Assembly (NCBI GenBank): GCA_963702305.1
Contig: CAVPBX010000018.1
Coordinates: forward strand, 440,592-504,591
DNA: 64,000 nt
Origin: PALSA-693 sp963702305
Lineage (GTDB): Bacteria > Actinomycetota > Acidimicrobiia > Acidimicrobiales > Palsa-688
Direction: 5' to 3'
Shown here: piece after piece, positions 27,582 to 35,865 of the stretch
Numbering within the stretch: position 1 is the stretch's first letter
Layout of the letters: every line of letters starts with the position of its first letter
Translations under genes and position numbers: made by a program
The notes under the pieces: model-generated
Databases searched by the model: none
What the model saw: the letters and a program-made list of their open reading frames with translations, nothing else
Told to the model about the DNA's origin: nothing

Positions 27582-29285
27582 TCAGCCGCCGGCGGCGGCG
27601 ACCTCCTCCCGCAGTTGGCTCTTGAGGACCTTCCCGGCCGCGTTGCGGGGCAGGGCGTCCGCCACGATGACCACCCGGCTCGGCACCTTGAACGCCGCCA
27701 GCCGCTGCGCCACGTGCGCCTGCAACTCGGCGGCGTCGAGCGTCACCCCGGCCTTGGGGACCACCACGGCGGCCACCTCCTCGCCGAGGCGGGGGTGGGG
27801 CACGCCGAACACCGCGGCCTCGTGCACCCCGGGGTGCTCGTACAGGGCGGCCTCCACCTCGGCGCAGTAGATGTTCTCGCCGGCGCGCAGGATCATGTCC
27901 TTGAGCCGGTCCTCCACGTAGAGAAAATGGTCCCCGTCGACGCGGCCCAGGTCCCCCGTGCGCAGCCACCCGTCGACGAGGGTCTCGGCGGTCGCCTCGG
28001 GCTGGCCCCAGTACCCCCGGAACAGGCTGGGACTCTTGAGCCAGATCTCCCCCGACTCGCCGGTGGCGACGGGGTGCCCGCTTTGGTCGCGGACGGAGAT
28101 CTCCAGGATCGGGGTGGGCCGGCCAGTACTGGTGGGGTGGGCGAGGTAGTCGCGGCCGGAGTTGCCCGGCCCGTAGGCGTTGGTCTCGGTCATGCCGTAG
28201 CCGATGTTGGGGCGGCCCTGGGCGAAGCTGCCGGCCACCCGTTTGACCAAGGCCGGGGGCGCGGGCGCCCCGCCACCGCCGACGGCCCGCAGGCTGGACG
28301 TGTCGTACTGGTCGAACTTGGGGCTCTCGAGGAGATCCCAGCTCTGGGTGGGGACACCGACGAAGGTGGTGATGCCTTCTCGTTCGATCAGCTCCAAGGC
28401 CCGGTCCGGCTCCCACCGGTACATCATCACCAGCTTCATCCCGAAGGCGAAGCAGCTGAGCATGACCGGGACGCACCCGGTGACGTGGAAGAGCGGGACC
28501 ACCAGGATGAAGCTCTGCTCGGCGGCCTCGGCCAGTTCGACCTCGGCGGTGCCGGGCTCCTCGGCCTGGTCGCGGGTCCGCTCCACCACGGCGCGGCAGG
28601 CGAACCCCATCAACGCCTGCAGCACCGCCCGGTTCGTCGACACCGCCCCTTTCGGCCGGCCGGTGGTGCCCGACGTGTAGAGGATGGTGGCGTCGTCGGC
28701 GGGGCCGACCGTGACCTCGGGCAGGGCGGCGCCGAGGTGCACCACGTCCTCCCACCGGTCGAGGTCCGGGCCGGCGGCGCCGGGCGGGGTGCGGACGGCG
28801 ACGATGGGGATGCCGAGCCGGGTGCAGGCCGAGGCGCTGCGCTCGGCCCGCTCCCCGTCCGCGATCAGGAGGGTGGCGCCGCTGTCAGCCAGGGCGTAGT
28901 CGAGCTCGTCCTCGGTCCACCAGGCGTTGAGCGACACCGAGATGGCCCCGATGGAGGTGATGGCCGCGAAGGCCACCACCCACTCGGGGAAGTTGCGCAT
29001 GCCGATGGCGACCCGGTCGCCGGGCGCCACCCGGTACCGGTGGACGAGGGCGTGGCCGAGGGCGTCGACCGAGGCCATGACGGACGCGAAGCTCCAACGC
29101 TCGTCCTCGTAGACGAGGAAGGTCTTGTCGCCGTACCCCCGGGCCGAGTGGAACAGGTCTCGCAGGCTGGCGGGGGCGTAGGCGAACGCCTGGTAGTCGA
29201 TCCCGTCGACGCTGATGGGTGCCACCTCGAAGATCTGGCCGGGGGCGGTGACCTGGGCACTGGCCTCCTCGTAGCTGAGCGACAT
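27582..29285 (-). CDS. acyl-CoA synthetase / AMP-dependent ligase (567 aa)
   Basis: Activates a carboxylic acid to its CoA thioester through an acyl-AMP. Motifs: P-loop ILYTSGTTGRPKGAV, GYGMTETNAYGP (A5), GWLRTGDLGRVDG (A7), RLKDMILRAGENIYCAEVE (A8) and PRNAAGKVLKSQLR (A10, catalytic Lys). ATG at 29283-29285 (MSLSYEEASAQV) is preferred to a start 14 codons upstream. It is followed after 77 bases by the P450, probably cotranscribed, and is divergent from an MFS transporter over only 59 bases. FadD-type; substrate unknown. Confidence 0.93.
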   Translation of the reverse strand: MSLSYEEASAQVTAPGQIFEVAPISVDGIDYQAFAYAPASLRDLFHSARGYGDKTFLVYEDERWSFASVMASVDALGHALVHRYRVAPGDRVAIGMRNFPEWVVAFAAITSIGAISVSLNAWWTEDELDYALADSGATLLIADGERAERSASACTRLGIPIVAVRTPPGAAGPDLDRWEDVVHLGAALPEVTVGPADDATILYTSGTTGRPKGAVSTNRAVLQALMGFACRAVVERTRDQAEEPGTAEVELAEAAEQSFILVVPLFHVTGCVPVMLSCFAFGMKLVMMYRWEPDRALELIEREGITTFVGVPTQSWDLLESPKFDQYDTSSLRAVGGGGAPAPPALVKRVAGSFAQGRPNIGYGMTETNAYGPGNSGRDYLAHPTSTGRPTPILEISVRDQSGHPVATGESGEIWLKSPSLFRGYWGQPEATAETLVDGWLRTGDLGRVDGDHFLYVEDRLKDMILRAGENIYCAEVEAALYEHPGVHEAAVFGVPHPRLGEEVAAVVVPKAGVTLDAAELQAHVAQRLAAFKVPSRVVIVADALPRNAAGKVLKSQLREEVAAAGG

Positions 29286-29344
29286 GGCCCTACTGTTTAC
29301 CGTCACATTGAGACCACGGCCACCCATGTAGTAGTCGTGGTCCG

Positions 29345-31006
29345 ATGAACGACGCCCCCCCGGCTGCGGTCACCAGGCGCGGCGGGATGTCGTGGCTGTG
29401 GAACCGCCAACTGCAGACCTACCCCGACACCGGCCCGCGCCTGGCGTACCTCGGCATCACGGTCATCGCCACCGTAATGCTCTACTACGAGCTGTACGTC
29501 GGCGGCTCGGTGTCGACGCTGCAGCTGGCGAACCTCCACATGAGCTTCACGTTCTACGTGACGATCCTGGCCTTCGGAAACCTGGTGGGGGCGTTCGGCT
29601 CGCTCTTCGCCGGCCTGGCCGACCGGGTCGGGCGGACCAACCTGGTCGTCGCCGGCCTGATCGTCACCGCCGTCCTCGTCGCCTTCGTGATCCCGGCCGC
29701 GACCGACAAGTGGGTGTTCGCCATCGAGGGGTGGGTGGTGGGGCTGGTCGAGGGCATCTGCCTGGTAGCCACCCCGGCGCTCATCCGCGACTTCTCGCCC
29801 CAGGTCGGGCGGGCCACGGCCATGGGCTTCTGGACCAGCGGGCCGGTCCTGGGCAGCCTCGTCGTCTCCGTCGTCGGAGCCCACACCATCGGGGCCCACA
29901 CCAACTGGCAGCACGAGTACCGCATCTGCGGCGTCGCCGGCCTGGTGGTCGCCGCCATCGCCCTGGTCGGGCTGCGGGAGCTCTCCCCGGGCCTGCGCGA
30001 CCAGCTCATGGTCTCCATGCACGACCGGGCCCTGATCGAGGCCCGGGCCAAAGGGATCGACATCGAGGCCTCGCTGCGCAACCCGTTCGGCCAGCTGCTC
30101 AAGGCGGACGTGATCGTCTCCGCCGTCGGGGTGTCCCTGCTCCTGCTCGCCTACTACACCGCCGTCGGATTCGGCGTCATCTACTTCGCCACCATCTTCA
30201 ACACCAGCCTCAAGGACGCCAACGGCCTGGGCAACTGGAACTGGGGTTTCAACGTCATCGCCGTCATCCTCGTCGGCGTGGTCTCCGACCGCCTCCGGGT
30301 CCGAAAGCCCTTCATGGTCATCGGCGGGGTCGGGGCCGCCGTCATGATGGTCCTCTACCTGTCACGGGCCGGGCACGCCACCAGCTACTACCACCTGGCC
30401 ATCCTGGTCGCGCTGCTGTCGTTCTTCACCGGGCTGGCCTACACCCCGTGGATGGCGAGCTTCACCGAGACCGTCGAGGACCACAACCCGGCGCTCACGG
30501 CCACCGGCCTCGCCATCTGGGGCTGGATCATCCGGGTGGTCGTCTTCGTGGCGTTCCTGATCATCCCCCATGTCATCAACTCGGTCAGCCCGCTCGTCGA
30601 CTACGGCACCCCGGTGAAGGCGCTCGTCGCCCAGTACCCGGCCGCCACCCTGCCACCGTCGCTGTTGGCCAGCCTGGCCGCCAATCCCACTCCGGCCGCC
30701 CTGGCCCAGGCCCACCAACTGCTCGGGCCCAACTACCTGCAGGACCTGTTGGCCTTGAAGGCCGCCCCGCCCAACGTCCTCACCTATCTCAACGCCCACG
30801 GCACCCAGGTGGCGAAGGCGGCCAAGGACTCACCGGGCCAGTGGCAGACGTGGTACTGGGTCTGCTTCGGCGGCATGGTCGCCTTCTTGGGCTGCATTCC
30901 GCTGCTCCGGGGCCGTTGGAGCCCCAAGGCCGCCAAAGCCGACGAACTGGCCCACGAAGCGCTGGTCGACGCGGAGCTGGCGAAGCTCGGCCAGGGGTCG
31001 CCGTGA
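29345..31006 (+). CDS. MFS transporter, copy 1 of a tandem pair (553 aa)
   Basis: Twelve-helix secondary transporter, sugar/metabolite:H+ symporter-like. Seen: motif A-like loop FAGLADRVGRTN between helices 2 and 3, ICLVATPALIRDFSPQVGRATAMGFWTSGPVLGSL around helices 4-5, a cytoplasmic central loop (RDQLMVSMHDRALIEARAKG), and a second-half SDRLRVRKPF. An insertion of about 100 residues lies before the last helix (from HVINSVSPLVDYG to QTWYWVCFGG). A Lys/Ala-rich tail ends the protein. Divergent from the acyl-CoA ligase, so the substrate may be an acid activated by it. Substrate not shown. Confidence 0.9.
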   Translation: MNDAPPAAVTRRGGMSWLWNRQLQTYPDTGPRLAYLGITVIATVMLYYELYVGGSVSTLQLANLHMSFTFYVTILAFGNLVGAFGSLFAGLADRVGRTNLVVAGLIVTAVLVAFVIPAATDKWVFAIEGWVVGLVEGICLVATPALIRDFSPQVGRATAMGFWTSGPVLGSLVVSVVGAHTIGAHTNWQHEYRICGVAGLVVAAIALVGLRELSPGLRDQLMVSMHDRALIEARAKGIDIEASLRNPFGQLLKADVIVSAVGVSLLLLAYYTAVGFGVIYFATIFNTSLKDANGLGNWNWGFNVIAVILVGVVSDRLRVRKPFMVIGGVGAAVMMVLYLSRAGHATSYYHLAILVALLSFFTGLAYTPWMASFTETVEDHNPALTATGLAIWGWIIRVVVFVAFLIIPHVINSVSPLVDYGTPVKALVAQYPAATLPPSLLASLAANPTPAALAQAHQLLGPNYLQDLLALKAAPPNVLTYLNAHGTQVAKAAKDSPGQWQTWYWVCFGGMVAFLGCIPLLRGRWSPKAAKADELAHEALVDAELAKLGQGSP

Positions 31007-31081
31007 GCGCGGCCGGCTCCGACCTTCGCCGCGAATCGGACCAGACCGGGACGAACCCTTAGCGGTGTTCACCCATAGGCG

Positions 31082-31172
31082 TTGTCTGCGGGCCTAACGT
31101 GTAGTAAGCGTTACTGACGCTACCGGGCGGACCGCCCGGGGCTTGCACTTACCAAACGATCGGGGGGTCTGC
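31082..31172 (+). promoter_or_regulatory. probable promoter with two palindromes upstream of MFS copy 2
   Basis: In the 166 bases between the two transporter genes there is a -35-like TTGTCT (31082-31087) followed 17 bases later by TAAGCG. Over that -10 position lies a perfect dyad AGTAA-GCG-TTACT (31103-31115), overlapped by TAACG/CGTTA (31095-31099, 31109-31113). Just downstream is CCGGGCGG-A-CCGCCCGG (31123-31139). A GGGGGG ribosome binding site precedes the ATG at 31173. The first dyad has the form of a TetR-type operator; no regulator gene is adjacent. Confidence 0.5.
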
Positions 31173-32873
31173 ATGAGTGTGACCGCAGCTGGCTCAGTGC
31201 CGAGACGCGGGGGATTGGCGTCGTTGTGGGACCGGCAACTCGATAACTATCCAGAAACCGCGCCGCGCATGATGTATCTGGGCATCACGGTGCTGTGCAC
31301 GGTCATGCTCTATTACGAGCTGTACGTCGGTGGCTCGGTATCGACGCTGTTCCTGGTCAAGCTGCACATGACCTTCAGCTTCCTGGTGTACACCCTGGCG
31401 TTCGGCAACCTGATCGGGGCGTTCGGCTCCCTGTTCGCCGGCCTCACCGACCGACTGGGCCGCACCAACCTGGTGGTCGTCGGCCTGCTCATCACCGCCG
31501 TCATGACGGCCTTCGTGATCCCCGCCTCGACCAACAAGTGGGAGTTCACCATCTTCGGCTTCTTCGTCGGCGTGGTCGAAGGCATCTGCCTGGTCGCCAC
31601 TCCGGCCCTGATCCGGGACTTCTCGCCCCAGGTCGGGCGGGCCACCGCCATGGGCTTCTGGACCAGCGGCCCGGTGCTCGGCAGCCTGGTGGTGTTCATC
31701 GTGGCCAGCCACACCATCGGCAACAATCCCAGCCCGAACTTCTGGGTGCACGAGTACAAGATCTGCGGCATCGCCGGACTGGTCGTCTTCGCCATCGCCG
31801 CCATCGCCCTTCGAGAGCTGTCCCCCGGGCTGCGAGACCAGCTGATGGTCACCATGCGGGACCGGGCCCTGATCGAGGCCAAGGCCAAGGGCATCGACAT
31901 CGAGGCCTCGCTGCGCAACCCGTTCGGCCAGCTGCTCAAGGCCGACGTGATCGTGTCCGCCCTCGGGATCGCCATCTTCCTGCTGATCTACTACACCGCA
32001 GTCGGCTTCGCCCTCATCTACTTCACCACCGTCTTCGGCTTCTCGGTCAAGGACGGCAACGCCCTCGGCAACTGGAACTGGGGGTTCAACGTCATCGCGG
32101 TGATCCTCTTCGGGTTCATCTCCGACCGGTTCCGGGTGCGGAAGCCCTTCATGATCGCCGGCGGCGTCGGCGCCGCCATCATGATCGTCATCTACCTGGA
32201 GCAGATCGGCAAGCCGACCAGCTACTACCACATGGCGATCCTGCTGGCCGCCCTGGCCTTCTGCCTGGGCGTGGCCTACGTGCCGTGGATGGCGAGCTTC
32301 ACCGAGACCGTCGAAGCCCGCAACCCGGCGCTCACCGCCACCGGCCTCGCCATCTGGGGCTGGATCATCCGGGTGGTGGTGTTCGTCGCCTACCTGCTGC
32401 TGCCGACGGTGATCAACACGGTGACCCCCTTGGTCACCTACGGGGCGCAGACGGCGGCCTACGCCAAGCAGTACGCGCCCGAGCTCGCCGTGATCCAGGC
32501 CCATCCCAACATCGTGCCGGTCCTGGCCCAGTTGCAGAAGGGGGTCACGCCCGCTGCGCTGGCGCAGGCCCAGCAGATCCTGGGACCCAACTACATCCAG
32601 ACGCTCACCACGTTCCAGAAGGCCGGCCCGGGCCTGGCCCCGGCCCTGACCTTCCTCGGGGCCCACGCCGCCAAGGTGGAGTCCGCGGCCAAGCACACCG
32701 GCAGCCAGTGGAAGAATTGGTACTGGATCTGCTTCGGCGGCGTCATCTTCTTCCTGGGCACGGTGCCACTCATGAAAGGCAGGTGGAGTCCCAAGGCGGC
32801 GAAGGCCGACGAGGACGCCCACGAAGCGATGGTGCAGGCCGAGATGGCCAAGCTGTCGCAGGCCACCGTCTAG
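31173..32873 (+). CDS. MFS transporter, copy 2 of a tandem pair (566 aa)
   Basis: Paralogue of the preceding gene with long identical stretches (LYYELYVGGSVSTL, GICLVATPALIRDFSPQVGR, AIWGWIIRVVVFVA). Same 12-helix layout and the same insertion before the last helix, here longer (TVINTVTPLVTYG to KNWYWICFGG) with an Ala/Gln-rich helical character including a conserved PAALAQA-LGPNY core found in both copies. ATG at 31173 with a G-rich ribosome binding site is preferred to one ten codons upstream. It has its own promoter region, so the copies may be expressed under different conditions. Confidence 0.9.
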   Translation: MSVTAAGSVPRRGGLASLWDRQLDNYPETAPRMMYLGITVLCTVMLYYELYVGGSVSTLFLVKLHMTFSFLVYTLAFGNLIGAFGSLFAGLTDRLGRTNLVVVGLLITAVMTAFVIPASTNKWEFTIFGFFVGVVEGICLVATPALIRDFSPQVGRATAMGFWTSGPVLGSLVVFIVASHTIGNNPSPNFWVHEYKICGIAGLVVFAIAAIALRELSPGLRDQLMVTMRDRALIEAKAKGIDIEASLRNPFGQLLKADVIVSALGIAIFLLIYYTAVGFALIYFTTVFGFSVKDGNALGNWNWGFNVIAVILFGFISDRFRVRKPFMIAGGVGAAIMIVIYLEQIGKPTSYYHMAILLAALAFCLGVAYVPWMASFTETVEARNPALTATGLAIWGWIIRVVVFVAYLLLPTVINTVTPLVTYGAQTAAYAKQYAPELAVIQAHPNIVPVLAQLQKGVTPAALAQAQQILGPNYIQTLTTFQKAGPGLAPALTFLGAHAAKVESAAKHTGSQWKNWYWICFGGVIFFLGTVPLMKGRWSPKAAKADEDAHEAMVQAEMAKLSQATV

Positions 32874-32894
32874 CCAGCCGTCCCGCTTTCCACG

Positions 32895-32924
32895 CCCGGC
32901 CGGGACCTTCGGGTCCCGGCCGGG
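32895..32924. terminator. bidirectional hairpin terminator with UUCG tetraloop
   Basis: Perfect 13-base stem CCCGGCCGGGACC (32895-32907) and its complement (32912-32924) closed by a C(TTCG)G loop, lying between the convergent stops of MFS copy 2 (32873) and the epoxide hydrolase (32930). No T tract follows on either side, as is common for actinobacterial terminators. Confidence 0.8.
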
Positions 32925-32929
32925 TCGCG

Positions 32930-34066
32930 TCAGCGCACGGTGCGGAAGAAGGCCCGGACGTCGTCGACGAACTGGGCCGGCTGCTCGAAGGCGGCGAAAT
33001 GACCGCCCTGGGCGGGCTCGTTCCAGAACCGGATGTCGCTGAACCGCCGGGCGGCCCACCGCCTGGAGCTCCGGAAGATCTCCTTCGGGAACACCGACGC
33101 CCCCATCGGCACCGCCACCGGTCCGAGCGGCGGATGGTTGAAGGACTCCCAGTACATGCGGGCGGACGACGCCCCGGTGGCGGGCAGCCAGTACAGCATG
33201 ATGTTGTCGAGGATGCGGTCGGCGCCGAGCTGGGCCACCGGGTCGCCGCCGGTGTCGGTCCAGGACCAGAACTTCTCGAGGATCCAGGCGCACTGCCCCG
33301 CCGGCGAGTCGACCAGGCTGTAGCCGATCGTCTGCGGCCGGGTGGACTGCTGCTTGGAGTAGCCCGAGTCGTGCTGCATGTAGTCGTTGACGGTGGCCAG
33401 GGCGGCCTGCTCGGCCTCGGTCAGCTCGCCGTCGTCGGGTCCGGGAAACCCGATGACCATGTTGAGGTGGATGCCGGCGACGTGCTCGGGGTCCTGCTCC
33501 GCCAGGCTGGTCGTCACCATGGAACCCCAGTCGCCGCCCTGCGCCCCGTACCGGTCGTACCCCAGCCGGGCCATGAGGGCCGCCCAGGCGGTGGCGGTAC
33601 GCACCACGCTCCAGCCCGTCCCCGCCGGCTTGTCGCTGAACCCGTAGCCCGGCAACGACGGCACCACCACGTGGAAGGCGTCCGCGGCATCACCGCCGTG
33701 GGCCGGCGGATCGGTCAACGGCCCGATCACCTCTACGAACTCGACGACCGAACCGGGCCAACCGTGGGTCAGGACCAACGGCAGGGCGCCGAGGTGCGGC
33801 GACGGCACGTGCAGGAAGTGGATCCCGACCCCGTCGATCGGCGTCCGGTACTGCGGAAAGGCGTTGAGCCGGGCTTGCCGGGCGGGCCAGTCGTAGCCCT
33901 CCGCCCAGTACCGGCACAGGTCCTGCACGTAGGCGAGCGGTACCCCCTGCGACCAGTCATCCACCGTCGCCGGCTCCGGCCAGCGGGTCCGCCGCAAGCG
34001 GGTCCGCAGCTCCTCGAGCTCGGCGTCGGGCACCTCGATGGCGAAAGGGGTGATCTCCGGGGCCAT
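32930..34066 (-). CDS. epoxide hydrolase, EPHX1-like alpha/beta hydrolase (378 aa)
   Basis: Adds water to epoxides. The N-terminal EHN domain (EITPFAIEVPDAELEELRTRLRRTRWPE) is the microsomal epoxide hydrolase type. The hydrolase core has HGWPGS (101-106, oxyanion hole), nucleophile Asp179 in GGDWGS, the DKPAGTGWS and NHPPLGPVAVPMG lid/strand parts, and catalytic His in GGHFAAFEQP near the C-terminus. ATG at 34064-34066. It is convergent with the transporter, behind a strong terminator, and 32 bases downstream of a GNAT gene on the same strand. Confidence 0.92.
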   Translation of the reverse strand: MAPEITPFAIEVPDAELEELRTRLRRTRWPEPATVDDWSQGVPLAYVQDLCRYWAEGYDWPARQARLNAFPQYRTPIDGVGIHFLHVPSPHLGALPLVLTHGWPGSVVEFVEVIGPLTDPPAHGGDAADAFHVVVPSLPGYGFSDKPAGTGWSVVRTATAWAALMARLGYDRYGAQGGDWGSMVTTSLAEQDPEHVAGIHLNMVIGFPGPDDGELTEAEQAALATVNDYMQHDSGYSKQQSTRPQTIGYSLVDSPAGQCAWILEKFWSWTDTGGDPVAQLGADRILDNIMLYWLPATGASSARMYWESFNHPPLGPVAVPMGASVFPKEIFRSSRRWAARRFSDIRFWNEPAQGGHFAAFEQPAQFVDDVRAFFRTVR

Positions 34067-34098
34067 GCGCCGAAACGGTAGCGGCCGAACCCGCGGCC

Positions 34099-34632
34099 TC
34101 ACCCGAGGGGCTTGGCCAGGACGACGAACTCCAGGTCCGGCCGGATCGGGAGGCCGTACCGCTCGTCGCCGTAGGGGAACGGCTCGGTGGCGCCCGTCGG
34201 CTGGTAGCCGAGGCGGGCGTACCAGGCGATCAGGTCGAGGCGCTGGCGGATCACGGTCATCTCCATGCGGGTGGCATGCCACTCGGCGCGGGCCAGCCGT
34301 TGGGCCTCGGCCAGCACCGCCCGACCCAGCCCGCGCCCCTGCCGGCCGGGCCGGACCGCGAACATGCCGAAGTACGCCACCCCTCCCGCCCGCCGCTCGA
34401 GCTGGCAGCACGCCACCAACTCGCCGCCATCGTGGGCCAGCAGCAGGCCGCCTGCGCTGGCCGCGATGATGGCCCGGACCGCCGCCGCGTCGGTGCGCTG
34501 CCCTTCCAGCAGGTCCGCCTCGGTCGTCCAACCCTGGCGGCTGGCCGGGCCCCGGTAGGCGGAGTCGACCAGGTCGACGATGGCGGCGATTTCGTCGTCG
34601 GACGCCACGGCGAAGCGGAAGGCCAGGGGCAC
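34099..34632 (-). CDS. GNAT family N-acetyltransferase (177 aa)
   Basis: Acetyl-CoA-dependent transferase of unknown substrate. The acetyl-CoA-binding motif A is RPGRQGRGLGRAVLAEAQRLAR (R/Q-x-x-G-x-G/A form QGRGLG), preceded by YFGMFAV and followed by IAWYARLGYQPTG, the standard GNAT C-terminal strand-helix. GTG at 34630-34632 is chosen. It is divergent from the class III CoA-transferase over 21 bases, so the two share a promoter region. Confidence 0.88.
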   Translation of the reverse strand: MPLAFRFAVASDDEIAAIVDLVDSAYRGPASRQGWTTEADLLEGQRTDAAAVRAIIAASAGGLLLAHDGGELVACCQLERRAGGVAYFGMFAVRPGRQGRGLGRAVLAEAQRLARAEWHATRMEMTVIRQRLDLIAWYARLGYQPTGATEPFPYGDERYGLPIRPDLEFVVLAKPLG

Positions 34633-34653
34633 GGCGTGCCATTGTGACCGGCG

Positions 34654-35865
34654 ATGATCGCACCCGACGAACCCGAACCCGCCTCCGGGCCCCTGGCCGG
34701 CGTCCGGGTGCTCGACCTGACCTCGGTGATCATGGGTCCGTACGCCACCCAGCTGCTCGGCGACCTGGGCGCGGATGTGATCGCGGTGGAGCCGGCTGGG
34801 GGCGATGCCATCCGGGCCATGGGGCCCGGTCCGCATCGGCAGCTGTCCGGGGTGGCGCTCAACGCCCTGCGCAACAAGCGCAACGTGGCGCTCGACTTCA
34901 AGCACCCCGACGGCCACCGGGCCCTGCTGGACATCGCGGCGACGTGCGACGTGTTTATCACCAACCTGCGACCGGGGACGCTCAGCCGGGCCGGCTTGGC
35001 CTACCCCGACGTGGTGGCGGTGCGACCGGACGTCGTCTACTGCGAGGCCCACGGCTACCCCACCGGCGGCCCCCGCCAAGACGACCCCGCCTACGACGAC
35101 GTGATCCAGGCCGAGAGCGGGATCGCCGACGCCGCCGCCCGCTACACCGGCCAGCCCATGCTCGCCCCCACCCTCCTGGCGGACAAGGTGTGCGGGCTGA
35201 CCATCGTGTACGCCGTCAACGCGGCCCTGTACCGCCGGGCCCATACCGGCCAAGGGGAGCACATCGAGGTGCCGATGCGCGAGACGATTGAAGCCTTCAC
35301 CCTGATGGAGCACGGGGCGGCCGCGGTGTCGCGGCCGCCGCTCGGTCCCGCCGGCTACCAGCGCATCCTGACCCCCCACCGCCGGCCGTGGCCGACCCGC
35401 GACGGCTGGATGGTGGTGCTGCCGTACACCAAGGCGCACTACGACCGGATCTTCGCCGCGGCGGGTCGGGCCGACCTGCTCGGCGACGCCCGGTACGCGA
35501 CCGGTCGCGAGCGCATCGCCAACTCCGCCTTCCTCTATGACCTGGTGGGCCGGATGCTGGCCGACCGGACGACGGCCGAATGGCGCACCTTTTTCCGCCA
35601 ACTCGACGTACCCGCCGGGGAGGTGGCCTCGCTCGACGACCTCGTTGATCAGCTGCCCGAGGCCGAGCACCCGCACGCCGGGACCTACAAGGTGTTGCCC
35701 CCGCCCGTGCGGTTCGCCGGGGCCCCGCAGCAGGTGCGCCGGCCGGCGCCGTTGATCGGCGAGCACACCGCCGAGGTGCTGGCCGAGGTCGGCTACGACC
35801 AGGGCAGGGTCGCCGCCCTGCGGGCGTCGGGGGCGATGGGCCGGGTCGCCGCCGATATGGCCTGA
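34654..35865 (+). CDS. class III CoA-transferase (CaiB/BaiF family), 403 aa
   Basis: Moves CoA between carboxylic acids via a covalent aspartyl intermediate. Seen: LAGVRVLDLTSVIMGPYATQLLGDLGADVIAVEP (Rossmann-like N-terminus), NKRNVALDFKHPDG, the nucleophile region PAYDDVIQAESGI, LLADKVCGL, and the C-terminal PAPLIGEHTAEVLAEVGY. Length is typical. An ATG at 34654 is used. The last 73 bases overlap the antiparallel membrane-protein gene. Its substrate is unknown; neighbouring ligase and P450 suggest acid catabolism. Confidence 0.92.
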   Translation: MIAPDEPEPASGPLAGVRVLDLTSVIMGPYATQLLGDLGADVIAVEPAGGDAIRAMGPGPHRQLSGVALNALRNKRNVALDFKHPDGHRALLDIAATCDVFITNLRPGTLSRAGLAYPDVVAVRPDVVYCEAHGYPTGGPRQDDPAYDDVIQAESGIADAAARYTGQPMLAPTLLADKVCGLTIVYAVNAALYRRAHTGQGEHIEVPMRETIEAFTLMEHGAAAVSRPPLGPAGYQRILTPHRRPWPTRDGWMVVLPYTKAHYDRIFAAAGRADLLGDARYATGRERIANSAFLYDLVGRMLADRTTAEWRTFFRQLDVPAGEVASLDDLVDQLPEAEHPHAGTYKVLPPPVRFAGAPQQVRRPAPLIGEHTAEVLAEVGYDQGRVAALRASGAMGRVAADMA

